A model generated the notes under the pieces. The model had not been told where the DNA came from, ran no database searches, and saw only the letters and a program-made list of their open reading frames with translations. Shown one piece after another: positions 1-5,002 of a stretch of 13,210 nucleotides of DNA. The position numbers and the translations under genes are program-made. Source of the DNA: JAGOTP01 sp964415465 (GTDB taxonomy: Bacteria > Patescibacteriota > Patescibacteriia > 2-12-FULL-60-25); the NCBI GenBank assembly GCA_964415465.1, contig CAYQAL010000022.1, forward strand, positions 1-13,210, given 5' to 3'. How positions within the stretch are numbered: position 1 is the stretch's first letter; every line of letters begins with the position of its first letter.

Positions 1-482
1 TCATTCCCTCCACGCGAAACAAAGGCGACATCATAGCAAAACTGCTTGTTGCGGAGCTCGTTCCCATGCTCCTGAAGCCACGTTTCGTTATCACTTCCCG
101 ACATCGCCGACGTGCGTCCTGCGGTTGGGTAAAAACGACAGGCTCCCGAACCAGCGTATGGGTAATCATCACCCGCGAGCCAACCACTCGATCCAACGAA
201 CTCGATGGTCAACCCAGGGCGGCGGAGTTTGAGTTTTTCAGCAAATGGAATCATCCAACCGTACTGTTCCGTATCGTTGTTCGTTGGATTATTCAAGGCG
301 CCAGTCGATGTAAATGGCGCTTCACTCATACAATTGCGGCGCTCGATACTCTCTCCGGCTACATAGACACGGATAGGAGCAGCCGATGCCTGAAGCGGTG
401 AACTAAAAATGACCCCGAGCGCAGCTACGCTGAACACGCCAGCGGCAATACCCAGGGCCTTAAGGGGGTTGTAAAAAGACAT
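1..482 (-). CDS. Secreted SGNH/GDSL-type hydrolase, N-terminal part (cut by window edge)
   Basis: 160 codons are visible from ATG at 482; the frame stays open to base 1. Residues 1-35 form a signal peptide: short N-region, hydrophobic stretch IAAGVFSVAALGVIF, and an Ala-X-Ala type end (QASAA). The mature part opens with IRVYVAGESIE, a strand followed by GES, matching SGNH block I (GDS) with nucleophile Ser45. The last codons read VSRGGN followed by GA, so the next residue is Asp or Glu; GGND would be block III. SGNH enzymes hydrolyse esters (acyl, acetyl, carbohydrate esters); the substrate here cannot be read. Two Cys (51, 115) suggest an exported fold. It lies downstream of rplL behind a strong terminator, so it probably has its own transcription. 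A weak AGG lies upstream of the start. The block IV Asp-His pair is outside the window, so the family call is probable rather than certain. Confidence 0.72.
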   Translation of the reverse strand, partial: MSFYNPLKALGIAAGVFSVAALGVIFSSPLQASAAPIRVYVAGESIERRNCMSEAPFTSTGALNNPTNNDTEQYGWMIPFAEKLKLRRPGLTIEFVGSSGWLAGDDYPYAGSGACRFYPTAGRTSAMSGSDNETWLQEHGNELRNKQFCYDVAFVSRGGN

Positions 483-504
483 ATGTCGTGACCTACCATA
501 CCAC

Positions 505-540
505 AAAACACCCCGTATCGTTACAGATACGGGGTGTTTT
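505..540 (-). terminator. Bidirectional intrinsic terminator after rplL
   Basis: A perfect 15-bp inverted repeat (505-519 with 526-540) encloses a 6-nt loop. The arms begin and end in AAAA/TTTT, so each strand has a short U run at the stem base. It lies 23 bases past the rplL stop and before the start of the SGNH gene, so it should end the rplJL transcript and insulate the next gene. Confidence 0.88.
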
Positions 541-563
541 TGGCAGAACTGAGCGAAAGTCAG

Positions 564-947
564 TTATTTCAACGTGACCTTAGCACCAGCTTCCTCGAGC
601 TTCTTCTTCATATCGTCGGCTTCGGCCTTGGCGGCGCCTTCCTTGATGACCTTAGGAGCGGCATCAACCATGTCCTTCGCTTCCTTCAACCCAAGACCCG
701 TGATTTCACGGACCACCTTGATCACACCGATCTTGTTGGCACCGGCTTCTGTCAACTCAACGTTGAAAGAAGTCTTTTCTTCGGCGGCAGCGGCAGCGCC
801 ACCAGCAGCGGCGACCACAGGAGCAGCAGCGGACACACCCCACTTCCCTTCAAGCAACTTCACAAGTTCAGCGACTTCGATCACCGAGAGCTTTTCGATC
901 GCGGAGACGATTCCCTCGAACTTTGCTGGGACTTCGACGTTTTCCAT
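564..947 (-). CDS. rplL: Large ribosomal subunit protein bL12 (L7/L12)
   Basis: 127 aa, the usual family length. Residues 1-35 are the helical dimerisation domain that binds L10. Residues 39-57 are the flexible Ala-rich hinge (AAAPVVAAAGGAAAAAEE). From about 60 is the C-terminal domain with the signature IGVIKVVREITGLGLKEAK, the surface that recruits translational GTPases (EF-Tu, EF-G, IF2). It forms the ribosomal stalk with L10. It follows rplJ after a 32-nt spacer in the conserved rplJ-rplL order and shares its promoter and leader. No Shine-Dalgarno is visible; the start context is AATTCT-ATG. The terminator at 505-540 follows. The identification is secure. Confidence 0.98.
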   Translation of the reverse strand: MENVEVPAKFEGIVSAIEKLSVIEVAELVKLLEGKWGVSAAAPVVAAAGGAAAAAEEKTSFNVELTEAGANKIGVIKVVREITGLGLKEAKDMVDAAPKVIKEGAAKAEADDMKKKLEEAGAKVTLK

Positions 948-979
948 AGAATTGAATCTAAGATGATTGGATAGAGAGA

Positions 980-1579
980 TTAACTAGCAGCTTCAGCGGG
1001 CGCAGCTTCTGGAGCAGCGACTGGTTCAGCAACGGGAGCTTCTGCAGCAGGTGCTTCGGTTTTGGCTTCAGTAGCTGGAGCTGGCGTAGCGCCGCTTCCC
1101 ATCTGTTCGGCTTTGGCGTTGATGACGCGGACAAACGCGGCAGCAGGACCATTGAGCACACTGAGCAACTGACCGAGCAACTGAGACTTGCTTGGCAATT
1201 TGGAAAGAGAGATTGCGTAGGCGCCATCGACGACTTTTCCGTCGAAGATTCCACCAACCAATTTGATTGGCGCGTCCTTACCCGCATCCCCAATGAGCTT
1301 GGCCGCAGCCATCTCATCTTCCTTGGTGAAGGCGGCTCCCAACATACCTGGCAACGATGTGCCCGTAATATCGAAACCAGCCTCTTTCGCAGCGAGACGA
1401 AGCAGTGTCTTTTTGGCGACAATGTACTTCACCCCTTCTGCGTCCATTTTCTTACGGAGATCGGTGACCTTGGAAACCGTCATGCCCTGGTAATCCGCGA
1501 ACATCACGGACTTTCCTGACTTGAAGGCCTCGGTCAACGCCGCAAGCGCGTCTGTCTTTTGCTGACGAGACTTTGGCAT
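980..1579 (-). CDS. rplJ: Large ribosomal subunit protein uL10 with acidic Ala/Pro-rich tail
   Basis: 199 aa from MPKSRQQK. The frame extends upstream to 1645, but that part is the leader hairpin, and the chosen ATG gives the usual L10 N-terminus. The family core is clear: an N-terminal rRNA-binding region with FADYQGMTVSKVTDLRKKM, then IVAKKTLLRLAAKEAG, then the helix that docks bL12 dimers. L10 is the stalk base and, with bL12, commonly represses its own mRNA. Bacterial L10 is usually about 165-175 aa; here roughly the last 37 residues are a low-complexity Ala/Pro/Glu/Thr tail after MGSGATPAP, an extension typical of neither E. coli nor B. subtilis L10. No Shine-Dalgarno is seen; the start context is CCTCTCT-ATG. 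It is first in the operon with rplL. Confidence 0.96.
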   Translation of the reverse strand: MPKSRQQKTDALAALTEAFKSGKSVMFADYQGMTVSKVTDLRKKMDAEGVKYIVAKKTLLRLAAKEAGFDITGTSLPGMLGAAFTKEDEMAAAKLIGDAGKDAPIKLVGGIFDGKVVDGAYAISLSKLPSKSQLLGQLLSVLNGPAAAFVRVINAKAEQMGSGATPAPATEAKTEAPAAEAPVAEPVAAPEAAPAEAAS

Positions 1580-1610
1580 AGAGAGGATCTTTGAATGACT
1601 TAGAAAGAAA

Positions 1611-1637
1611 ACAACCACAGGCTCTTCCCGTGGTCGT
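1611..1637 (-). terminator. Terminator/attenuator hairpin in the rplJ leader
   Basis: On the minus strand an 11-bp stem (two G-U wobbles) with loop AAGAG is followed at once by the U-rich tail UUUCUUUCU, the form of an intrinsic terminator. It lies inside the rplJL leader, about 110 nt after the predicted start site and 31 nt before the rplJ ATG. This fits a regulated attenuator, as known for rplJL leaders in Firmicutes. It could also be a simple structured leader element. Confidence 0.6.
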
Positions 1638-1747
1638 TCCTTCAAAAGCCCTTATTCAAGCGACTTTTGATTGAGACGTCCTCGGCAAGGTGAGCGTTTA
1701 ACCAAGAGAATCTTGGCCTTGCTGTCTATGGAGTCTTTGGTTGTTCG
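1638..1747 (-). promoter_or_regulatory. Probable L10 autoregulatory leader of rplJ-rplL
   Basis: This is the non-coding leader between the predicted start site (near 1747) and the attenuator. Its core is a two-level stem: outer GCAAGG (1717-1722, minus) with CCTTGC (1685-1690), enclosing the hairpin CCAAGA-TTC-TCTTGG (1702-1716) and an asymmetric internal loop (TTAAACGCTCA). An internal-loop stem directly upstream of rplJ resembles the kink-turn-containing L10 leader bound by the L10-L12 complex. The match is by architecture; I could not run a covariance model. Confidence 0.5.
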
Positions 1748-1753
1748 AGGGGA

Positions 1754-1782
1754 ATCCTACTGAAAACTTGGAAAAAGGTCAA
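1754..1782 (-). promoter_or_regulatory. Sigma70-type promoter of rplJ-rplL
   Basis: On the minus strand, -35 TTGACC (1782-1777), an exact 17-nt spacer, and -10 TAGGAT (1759-1754). The -35 matches 5 of 6 consensus bases. The predicted start near 1747 gives a leader of about 168 nt. It lies just past the terminator of the preceding gene. Confidence 0.72.
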
Positions 1783-1796
1783 TAGAAAGCCAAAAT

Positions 1797-1837
1797 CCCC
1801 CAAGACTCGCCTGGAAAAACCAGACAATCCTTGGGGG
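1797..1837 (-). terminator. Intrinsic terminator of the 87-aa gene cassette
   Basis: An 8-bp GC-rich outer stem (1797-1804 with 1830-1837; five consecutive G-C pairs) encloses an inner stem CTGG/CCAG with a 5-nt loop. On the minus strand the stem is followed by ATTTTGGCTTTC, a modest U tract. It lies between the 87-aa gene and the rplJ promoter and insulates them. Confidence 0.72.
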
Positions 1838-1840
1838 ACG

Positions 1841-1885
1841 GGCTAGCGCGTCAAAGCCGGTGTAGGACCGGAAGACGCACTAGCC
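1841..1885 (-). other. Long extended hairpin in the 3' untranslated region
   Basis: A 12-bp stem (1841-1852 with 1874-1885) encloses an inner CCGG/CCGG stem with a 7-nt loop. The single non-Watson-Crick position is G-U on the minus-strand RNA but C-A on the plus strand, which favours function as minus-strand RNA. It begins 11 nt past the stop of the 87-aa gene and is followed at once by the terminator. It may stabilise the 3' end, bind a protein, or form part of a small RNA. Confidence 0.6.
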
Positions 1886-1896
1886 TCTTCTCGCGT

Positions 1897-2160
1897 TCAG
1901 CGACGGCGGAGGCGGTGGCGTGAAGCACCACCACAGGGAATCGGAACGGCCCGTACAGAGCCGCCCTCTCGCTCGGGACGCGATTTACGCGCCTGAGCAA
2001 CCCACCCGTCGAAGGTCTCCCGGCTCATACCAATGACCGGGAGCACCTCTTCGTAGAAGGCACGATCGGCGCGAGACTGGCCCGACCAGACCTTGTTGAA
2101 CTGGGCCTCGGCCCAAGCTCTACTTGGAGGTGGAAGAGAGACTTTCGGCGCTTCTGACAT
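1897..2160 (-). CDS. Small basic protein of unknown function (87 aa)
   Basis: 87 aa from ATG at 2160. An in-frame GTG at 2226 is possible but would add residues encoded by the leader hairpin region. I do not recognise a family. The protein has a Pro-rich start, a helical middle (RAWAEAQFNKVW, then RADRAFYEEVLPVIGMSRETFDGWVAQARK) and a strongly basic end (SRHRLRRR). That suggests nucleic-acid or membrane-surface binding; the SRETFDGWV segment could be a recognition helix, but this is speculation. Codons lean to G/C at third positions more than in neighbouring core genes. It is a single-gene unit with its own promoter (2239-2267), a palindrome over that promoter, a leader hairpin, a 3' hairpin and a terminator. 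That complete transcription unit is the main argument that the gene is real. A GGGG lies 6 nt before the ATG as a weak ribosome-binding site. Confidence 0.62.
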   Translation of the reverse strand: MSEAPKVSLPPPSRAWAEAQFNKVWSGQSRADRAFYEEVLPVIGMSRETFDGWVAQARKSRPEREGGSVRAVPIPCGGASRHRLRRR

Positions 2161-2202
2161 GGCACCCCACACATGGTGAACGGAGAGTTGAGGGAAAGAG
2201 CT

Positions 2203-2224
2203 GTTCCGCGACCAGTCGCGAAAC
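2203..2224 (-). other. Leader hairpin of the 87-aa gene
   Basis: The arms 2203-2212 and 2215-2224 are complementary over 10 bp (one G-U), closing on a tight loop of about 4 nt. It would form within the first 30 nt of the predicted transcript, where it may protect the 5' end or control translation. Confidence 0.5.
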
Positions 2225-2230
2225 ACAAAG

Positions 2231-2259
2231 AGCCGCTCATCTTTGCAGATTTCGCGGCT
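2231..2259 (-). promoter_or_regulatory. Nested palindrome over the promoter: operator candidate
   Basis: Outer arms AGCCGC (2231-2236) and GCGGCT (2254-2259) are perfect reverse complements. Nested inside are ATCT (2239-2242) and AGAT (2247-2250) around TTGC. The centres nearly coincide. The element covers the -10 and most of the spacer, and nearly all of it lies upstream of the predicted start, so it would act as DNA rather than RNA: a dimeric repressor site is the natural reading. Confidence 0.45.
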
Positions 2260-2267
2260 TTTGTCAA
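2239..2267 (-). promoter_or_regulatory. Promoter of the 87-aa gene
   Basis: On the minus strand, a perfect -35 TTGACA (2267-2262), an exact 17-nt spacer, and a weaker -10 AAAGAT (2244-2239) preceded by TGC, an extended -10. The predicted start near 2232 gives a leader of about 70 nt to the ATG at 2160. Confidence 0.66.
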
Positions 2268-2308
2268 TGTTTTTGTGCTGTTTTTAGCTTAAAAACGTTC
2301 TTTTTTGA

Positions 2309-2659
2309 CTACGAGGCAGACTGCTCACGGACGAGCACGTTCGTCGCCCAGGCAATCACCCAGAAGACGATCGCTCCAACCAACGCGGCTCCAAACCCAG
2401 CCACCCGGAAGCCAGGAACCAAGGCCGAAGCCAACCAGAACATGAGGGCGTTAATAACGAGCGTGAACAGTCCAAGTGTCAGAATGTTAATTGGAAGCGA
2501 CAGTACCAAGAGAATTGGGCGAATCACCGCATTGATCAATCCAATCACAAACGCGGTAATGATCGCTGTGAGAAACCCATCAACTTGGACGCCTGGCACG
2601 ATGTAAGACACGAGAATCACACCAAGCGCATTGAGAAGTAAACGAAGAAGAAGTGACAT
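2309..2659 (-). CDS. YvlD-like small membrane protein (phage holin family 4 superfamily)
   Basis: 116 aa and almost entirely hydrophobic, with about four transmembrane segments: residues 5-25, 30-50, 55-75 and 85-110. The pattern LRLLLNALGVILVSYIVPGV, GFLTAIITAFVIGLINAVIRP, LPINILTLGLFTLVINALMFWLAS matches the widespread family annotated as phage holin family 4 / YvlD, including the characteristic N-A-x-I-R-P and LPINxLTLGLF motifs. Despite the name, most members are chromosomal and of unknown role, possibly envelope stress, and lysis activity should not be assumed. It is last in the cdd-xseA-xseB operon, 18 nt after the xseB stop. No Shine-Dalgarno is seen; the start context is CCCTCT-ATG. 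Confidence 0.85.
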   Translation of the reverse strand: MSLLLRLLLNALGVILVSYIVPGVQVDGFLTAIITAFVIGLINAVIRPILLVLSLPINILTLGLFTLVINALMFWLASALVPGFRVAGFGAALVGAIVFWVIAWATNVLVREQSAS

Positions 2660-2677
2660 AGAGGGATAAATATCAAA

Positions 2678-2896
2678 TTATTCTTCCGACACCGTTCCGT
2701 ATTTTACTTTAATTTCCTTAATCGTGTTTTCTGCCTCTTGCAAGCGTTCACGAAGCGCAGAGGATAATTCCATTGCGCGTTCGAACCGCTTCAAGCCTTC
2801 ATCGAGATCCGGTTCGGCTTGTTCAAACCAGGCAGAAATTTCCTCGAGTTCTTTGAAGGCATTCGCGACATCGACATCAGATTTCTTCTTGGCCAT
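2678..2896 (-). CDS. xseB: Exodeoxyribonuclease VII small subunit
   Basis: 72 aa, the normal size. It has the XseB helical hairpin: FKELEEISAWFEQAEPDLDEGLKRFERAM, corresponding to the family pattern of a helix, the short D-L-D-E/G-L turn and a second helix ending near ALRERLQEAENTI. In exonuclease VII several XseB copies wrap each XseA chain and activate digestion of single-stranded DNA to oligonucleotides. It starts 3 nt after the xseA stop (TAA-TCT-ATG), so translation is probably coupled; no Shine-Dalgarno is visible. Pairing with xseA makes the call secure. Confidence 0.95.
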   Translation of the reverse strand: MAKKKSDVDVANAFKELEEISAWFEQAEPDLDEGLKRFERAMELSSALRERLQEAENTIKEIKVKYGTVSEE

Positions 2897-2899
2897 AGA

Positions 2900-4072
2900 T
2901 TAGGAAGCTAGGATGGTTTTTACCATACCATCTTTGAATTGAATCGACATCTCTTCACCTGGCTGAAGTCCAGCGGCAGACGACTGAACAAGACCTGCCG
3001 TCGTACGAACGATCGCATACCCGCGTTTGAGCACCGCTTCTGGCTGATGACAGCGAATCATGCGCTCCAAGACATCAAGCCGTTCATACGACGCTTTTTG
3101 CCAACGCTCAAGTCCAGACTGAATGGCAGTATCAAGATGCGTAAAACGGAAGCGACACTGCCCGAGCCACGCGTCGGTTCGTACCATCACCGTATCGATC
3201 TGATGCTGAGCTGTTTGGATCCACGTCTCAATCGATCCGCTAATTCCCTCTTGCAGCGTCGCGAGCTCATACAAGACATCCATGCGATCTAAGACGAGAC
3301 GCCGCGCACAATCGGTTGGCGTTGAGCCACGAATATCAGCGACTTCTTCGGCGAGCGTGAGGTCTCGCTCGTGTCCGATGCCAACCAAGGTTGGGATACG
3401 ACAGGCGAACAAGGCACGCACCACACGTTCATCATTAAAAGCCATCAACTCTTCGAGCGATCCTCCACCACGTGTGAGAACGAGTGCATCGTAGGGACGC
3501 TCCACATGCATTCCTTGAGCCGTTTGGATGGCGGCTACGATTTGTGGCGGGGCTTGATCGCCTTGCACCATCACATGATAGAGATCGATCTCGAGCCCGC
3601 CCCAACGTTCAGATAAAATACGTACAAAGTCTCCGTAGGCAGCACTTTCTCGCGAGGCAACCAAAGCAATGCGACGTGGGAAGCGGACTAAACTGCGCTT
3701 ACGACTCGTTTCAAACAACCCTTCTTTTTCTAGCTTTATGCGCAACATCTGTAATGCTTTTTGTAGCGCGCCTTCGCCGATCAATTCAACCCGATCAGCC
3801 GAGAACGAGAATTTTCCATACTTTGGATAGACACGCGGCCAACCAAACAAACGCACACGCATCCCATCTTGAATGGGAACATTCAACTTGGCTGCAGGCA
3901 TAAAAACACTCACGAGTCCTCCTTCGTCTTTCAAATCAAAGTTCACCCATTGACCTTGTGAGCAACGATAAGAAGTAACTTCTCCTTCTAGCGCCACTTG
4001 CTGACTATCCCAAATCGCCTTGAACGTGTCATTCAAGTACGCGATGAAGGCTGAGACGGTCATGATGTGCAT
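2900..4072 (-). CDS. xseA: Exodeoxyribonuclease VII large subunit
   Basis: 390 aa from ATG at 4072 (MHIMTV; the second ATG at 4063 is an alternative). The frame runs open upstream to 4201, but that overlaps cdd, and homology starts at TVSAFIAYLN. Domains: N-terminal OB fold (about 25-100, ALEGEVTS ... FDLKDEGG), then the catalytic domain with RGGGSLEELMAFNDERVVRA (201-220) and GIGHERDLTLAEEVADIRGSTPT (231-252), the core signatures of XseA, then a helical region. It is shorter than E. coli XseA (456 aa), the loss lying mainly in the C-terminal coiled-coil region. Exo VII degrades single-stranded DNA from both ends in repair. The start lies one base after the cdd TAG, indicating coupled translation. 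Confidence 0.96.
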   Translation of the reverse strand: MHIMTVSAFIAYLNDTFKAIWDSQQVALEGEVTSYRCSQGQWVNFDLKDEGGLVSVFMPAAKLNVPIQDGMRVRLFGWPRVYPKYGKFSFSADRVELIGEGALQKALQMLRIKLEKEGLFETSRKRSLVRFPRRIALVASRESAAYGDFVRILSERWGGLEIDLYHVMVQGDQAPPQIVAAIQTAQGMHVERPYDALVLTRGGGSLEELMAFNDERVVRALFACRIPTLVGIGHERDLTLAEEVADIRGSTPTDCARRLVLDRMDVLYELATLQEGISGSIETWIQTAQHQIDTVMVRTDAWLGQCRFRFTHLDTAIQSGLERWQKASYERLDVLERMIRCHQPEAVLKRGYAIVRTTAGLVQSSAAGLQPGEEMSIQFKDGMVKTILAS

Positions 4073-4073
4073 A

Positions 4074-4571
4074 CTAAAAACTTGGCTTTGGTAACATCGG
4101 ACGATAGCGATCGGTCTGTACTCCGAGCATAGAAGGCCCAAAGCCCCGCGGCAAGAGCTCACGAATGGTGGTAACGGTGATCTTAGATTTTGCCGTATCA
4201 CTACAGATCACCACGAAGTCGCGGTCGATCAAATCAGCGAACTCGAACAAGCACTGACGACAAGCGCCACAAGGCATCGCGGGTTCGGTGGTTGGTTTTT
4301 GGACGCTTGTTGCAATTACCGCCACCGCTTCAATCGCACGGTCGCTCGCCGTACTGAGCGACGTCAGCGCAGAACGCTCCGCACAGACTACGCTCCCATA
4401 GGCTGCGTTTTCCATATTCGCTCCAATATACGTTCGCTTGTGCATCGTGCGGATCGCGGCACCGACATGAAACTGAGAATAGGGTGCATAGGCATTCGCC
4501 ATCGCTCGTTCCGCTTCATCTAAGAGAAATTGATCCTCTAACGTGAGGTCCTGAAAGCGCATCGGTTGCAT
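4074..4571 (-). CDS. cdd: Cytidine deaminase
   Basis: 165 aa. It has the zinc-site motifs of the CDA family: NMENAAYGSVVCAERSA (52-68), with zinc ligand Cys63 and proton-shuttle Glu65, and PCGACRQCLFEF (100-111), with ligands Cys101 and Cys104. The three-Cys arrangement marks the small tetrameric class. It deaminates cytidine and deoxycytidine to uridine and deoxyuridine for pyrimidine salvage, which fits a bacterium with reduced biosynthesis. It is longer than the usual 130-140 aa, with about 20 extra C-terminal residues (GVQTDRYRPMLPKPSF). The start could be ATG 4571 or ATG 4562; the context is TTCCT-ATG with no Shine-Dalgarno. It is first in the operon with xseA, xseB and the YvlD-like gene; I see no convincing promoter upstream on this strand. 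Confidence 0.95.
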   Translation of the reverse strand: MQPMRFQDLTLEDQFLLDEAERAMANAYAPYSQFHVGAAIRTMHKRTYIGANMENAAYGSVVCAERSALTSLSTASDRAIEAVAVIATSVQKPTTEPAMPCGACRQCLFEFADLIDRDFVVICSDTAKSKITVTTIRELLPRGFGPSMLGVQTDRYRPMLPKPSF

Positions 4572-4615
4572 AGGAAGGGCTCAAGCGTAGCATACGAGTA
4601 GCGAGCGACGAATGG

Positions 4616-4644
4616 TTGACCTGACAGCGAGAAAGAGCTACATA
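4616..4644 (+). promoter_or_regulatory. Promoter of the 65-aa gene
   Basis: -35 TTGACC (4616-4621), an exact 17-nt spacer, and -10 TACATA (4639-4644). It drives a transcript divergent from cdd, with a leader of about 58 nt. Confidence 0.68.
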
Positions 4645-4657
4645 TTTCACGGGAAAG

Positions 4658-4704
4658 AACGCGTCCCCTGCTGAAAAGTACGCGTTGAACTCAGCGATCG
4701 GAGG
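4658..4704 (+). promoter_or_regulatory. Leader hairpin and Shine-Dalgarno of the 65-aa gene
   Basis: A perfect 7-bp inverted repeat, AACGCGT (4658-4664) and ACGCGTT (4680-4686), encloses a 15-nt loop at the start of the leader. Then GGAGG (4700-4704) sits 5 nt before the GTG start at 4710. Such a clear Shine-Dalgarno is absent from most core genes in this window. Confidence 0.65.
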
Positions 4705-4709
4705 ATCCC

Positions 4710-4907
4710 GTGACGAAGGCGAAGGGCGGACTGATGTCTAGGCTGGTGCGTGAGTTCGGCAAGGTGGGGGTGGCCAAGCGCCACATCAACAAGTCCGGCG
4801 GCATGATCGTCGTGACCTGCCGCTCGGACAACTTTGCACGTGCGCAGCAGACGCTCACCCGGTTCAGGCCGAATGGTGTCAGCATCGAACTGCGGATCGC
4901 CGCCTGA
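4710..4907 (+). CDS. Small GC-rich protein of unknown function (65 aa)
   Basis: 65 aa from GTG at 4710, chosen because GGAGG lies 5 nt upstream. I do not recognise a family. The protein is basic in its first half (TKAKGGLMSRLVREFGKVGVAKRHINKSGG), followed by a strand-like MIVVTC, a helix SDNFARAQQTLTRF and a strand SIELRIAA. That beta-alpha-beta outline suggests a small folded domain rather than a random ORF. Third positions are strongly G/C, unlike cdd and capA on either side, and TGA is the stop. The unit is complete in itself: promoter 4616-4644, leader hairpin, Shine-Dalgarno and terminator 4968-4991. It is the only plus-strand gene in the first 12 kb. The transcription signals make it credible; its function is unknown and the composition suggests a separate origin. 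Confidence 0.68.
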   Translation: MTKAKGGLMSRLVREFGKVGVAKRHINKSGGMIVVTCRSDNFARAQQTLTRFRPNGVSIELRIAA

Positions 4908-4967
4908 CAGTTCATGCGCACCGGGCTTAAAGCGAGGCCGTCACGAACAACCGATCTCCTCGCATAG

Positions 4968-4991
4968 CCCCATCGGCCCTCTCCGATGGGG
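4968..4991 (+). terminator. Terminator of the 65-aa gene
   Basis: A perfect 9-bp GC-rich stem (4968-4976 with 4983-4991) and 6-nt loop is followed by TCGATGTTATTTT, an interrupted T tract. A smaller inverted repeat, GCGAGG (4932-4937) with CCTCGC (4958-4963), precedes it. It also lies 12 nt past the capA stop on the other strand, so it may serve both convergent transcripts. Confidence 0.75.
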
Positions 4992-5002
4992 TCGATGTTA
5001 TT

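Noticed and set aside
534..974. Long plus-strand open frames opposite rplL and rplJ
   Set aside because: They are antisense to secure ribosomal genes, cross the terminator and encode no recognisable protein; the Ala-rich composition of the true genes keeps them open.
2309..2659. Prophage lysis gene, from the holin family name
   Set aside because: The family is mostly chromosomal and not lytic; no endolysin or other phage gene is nearby.
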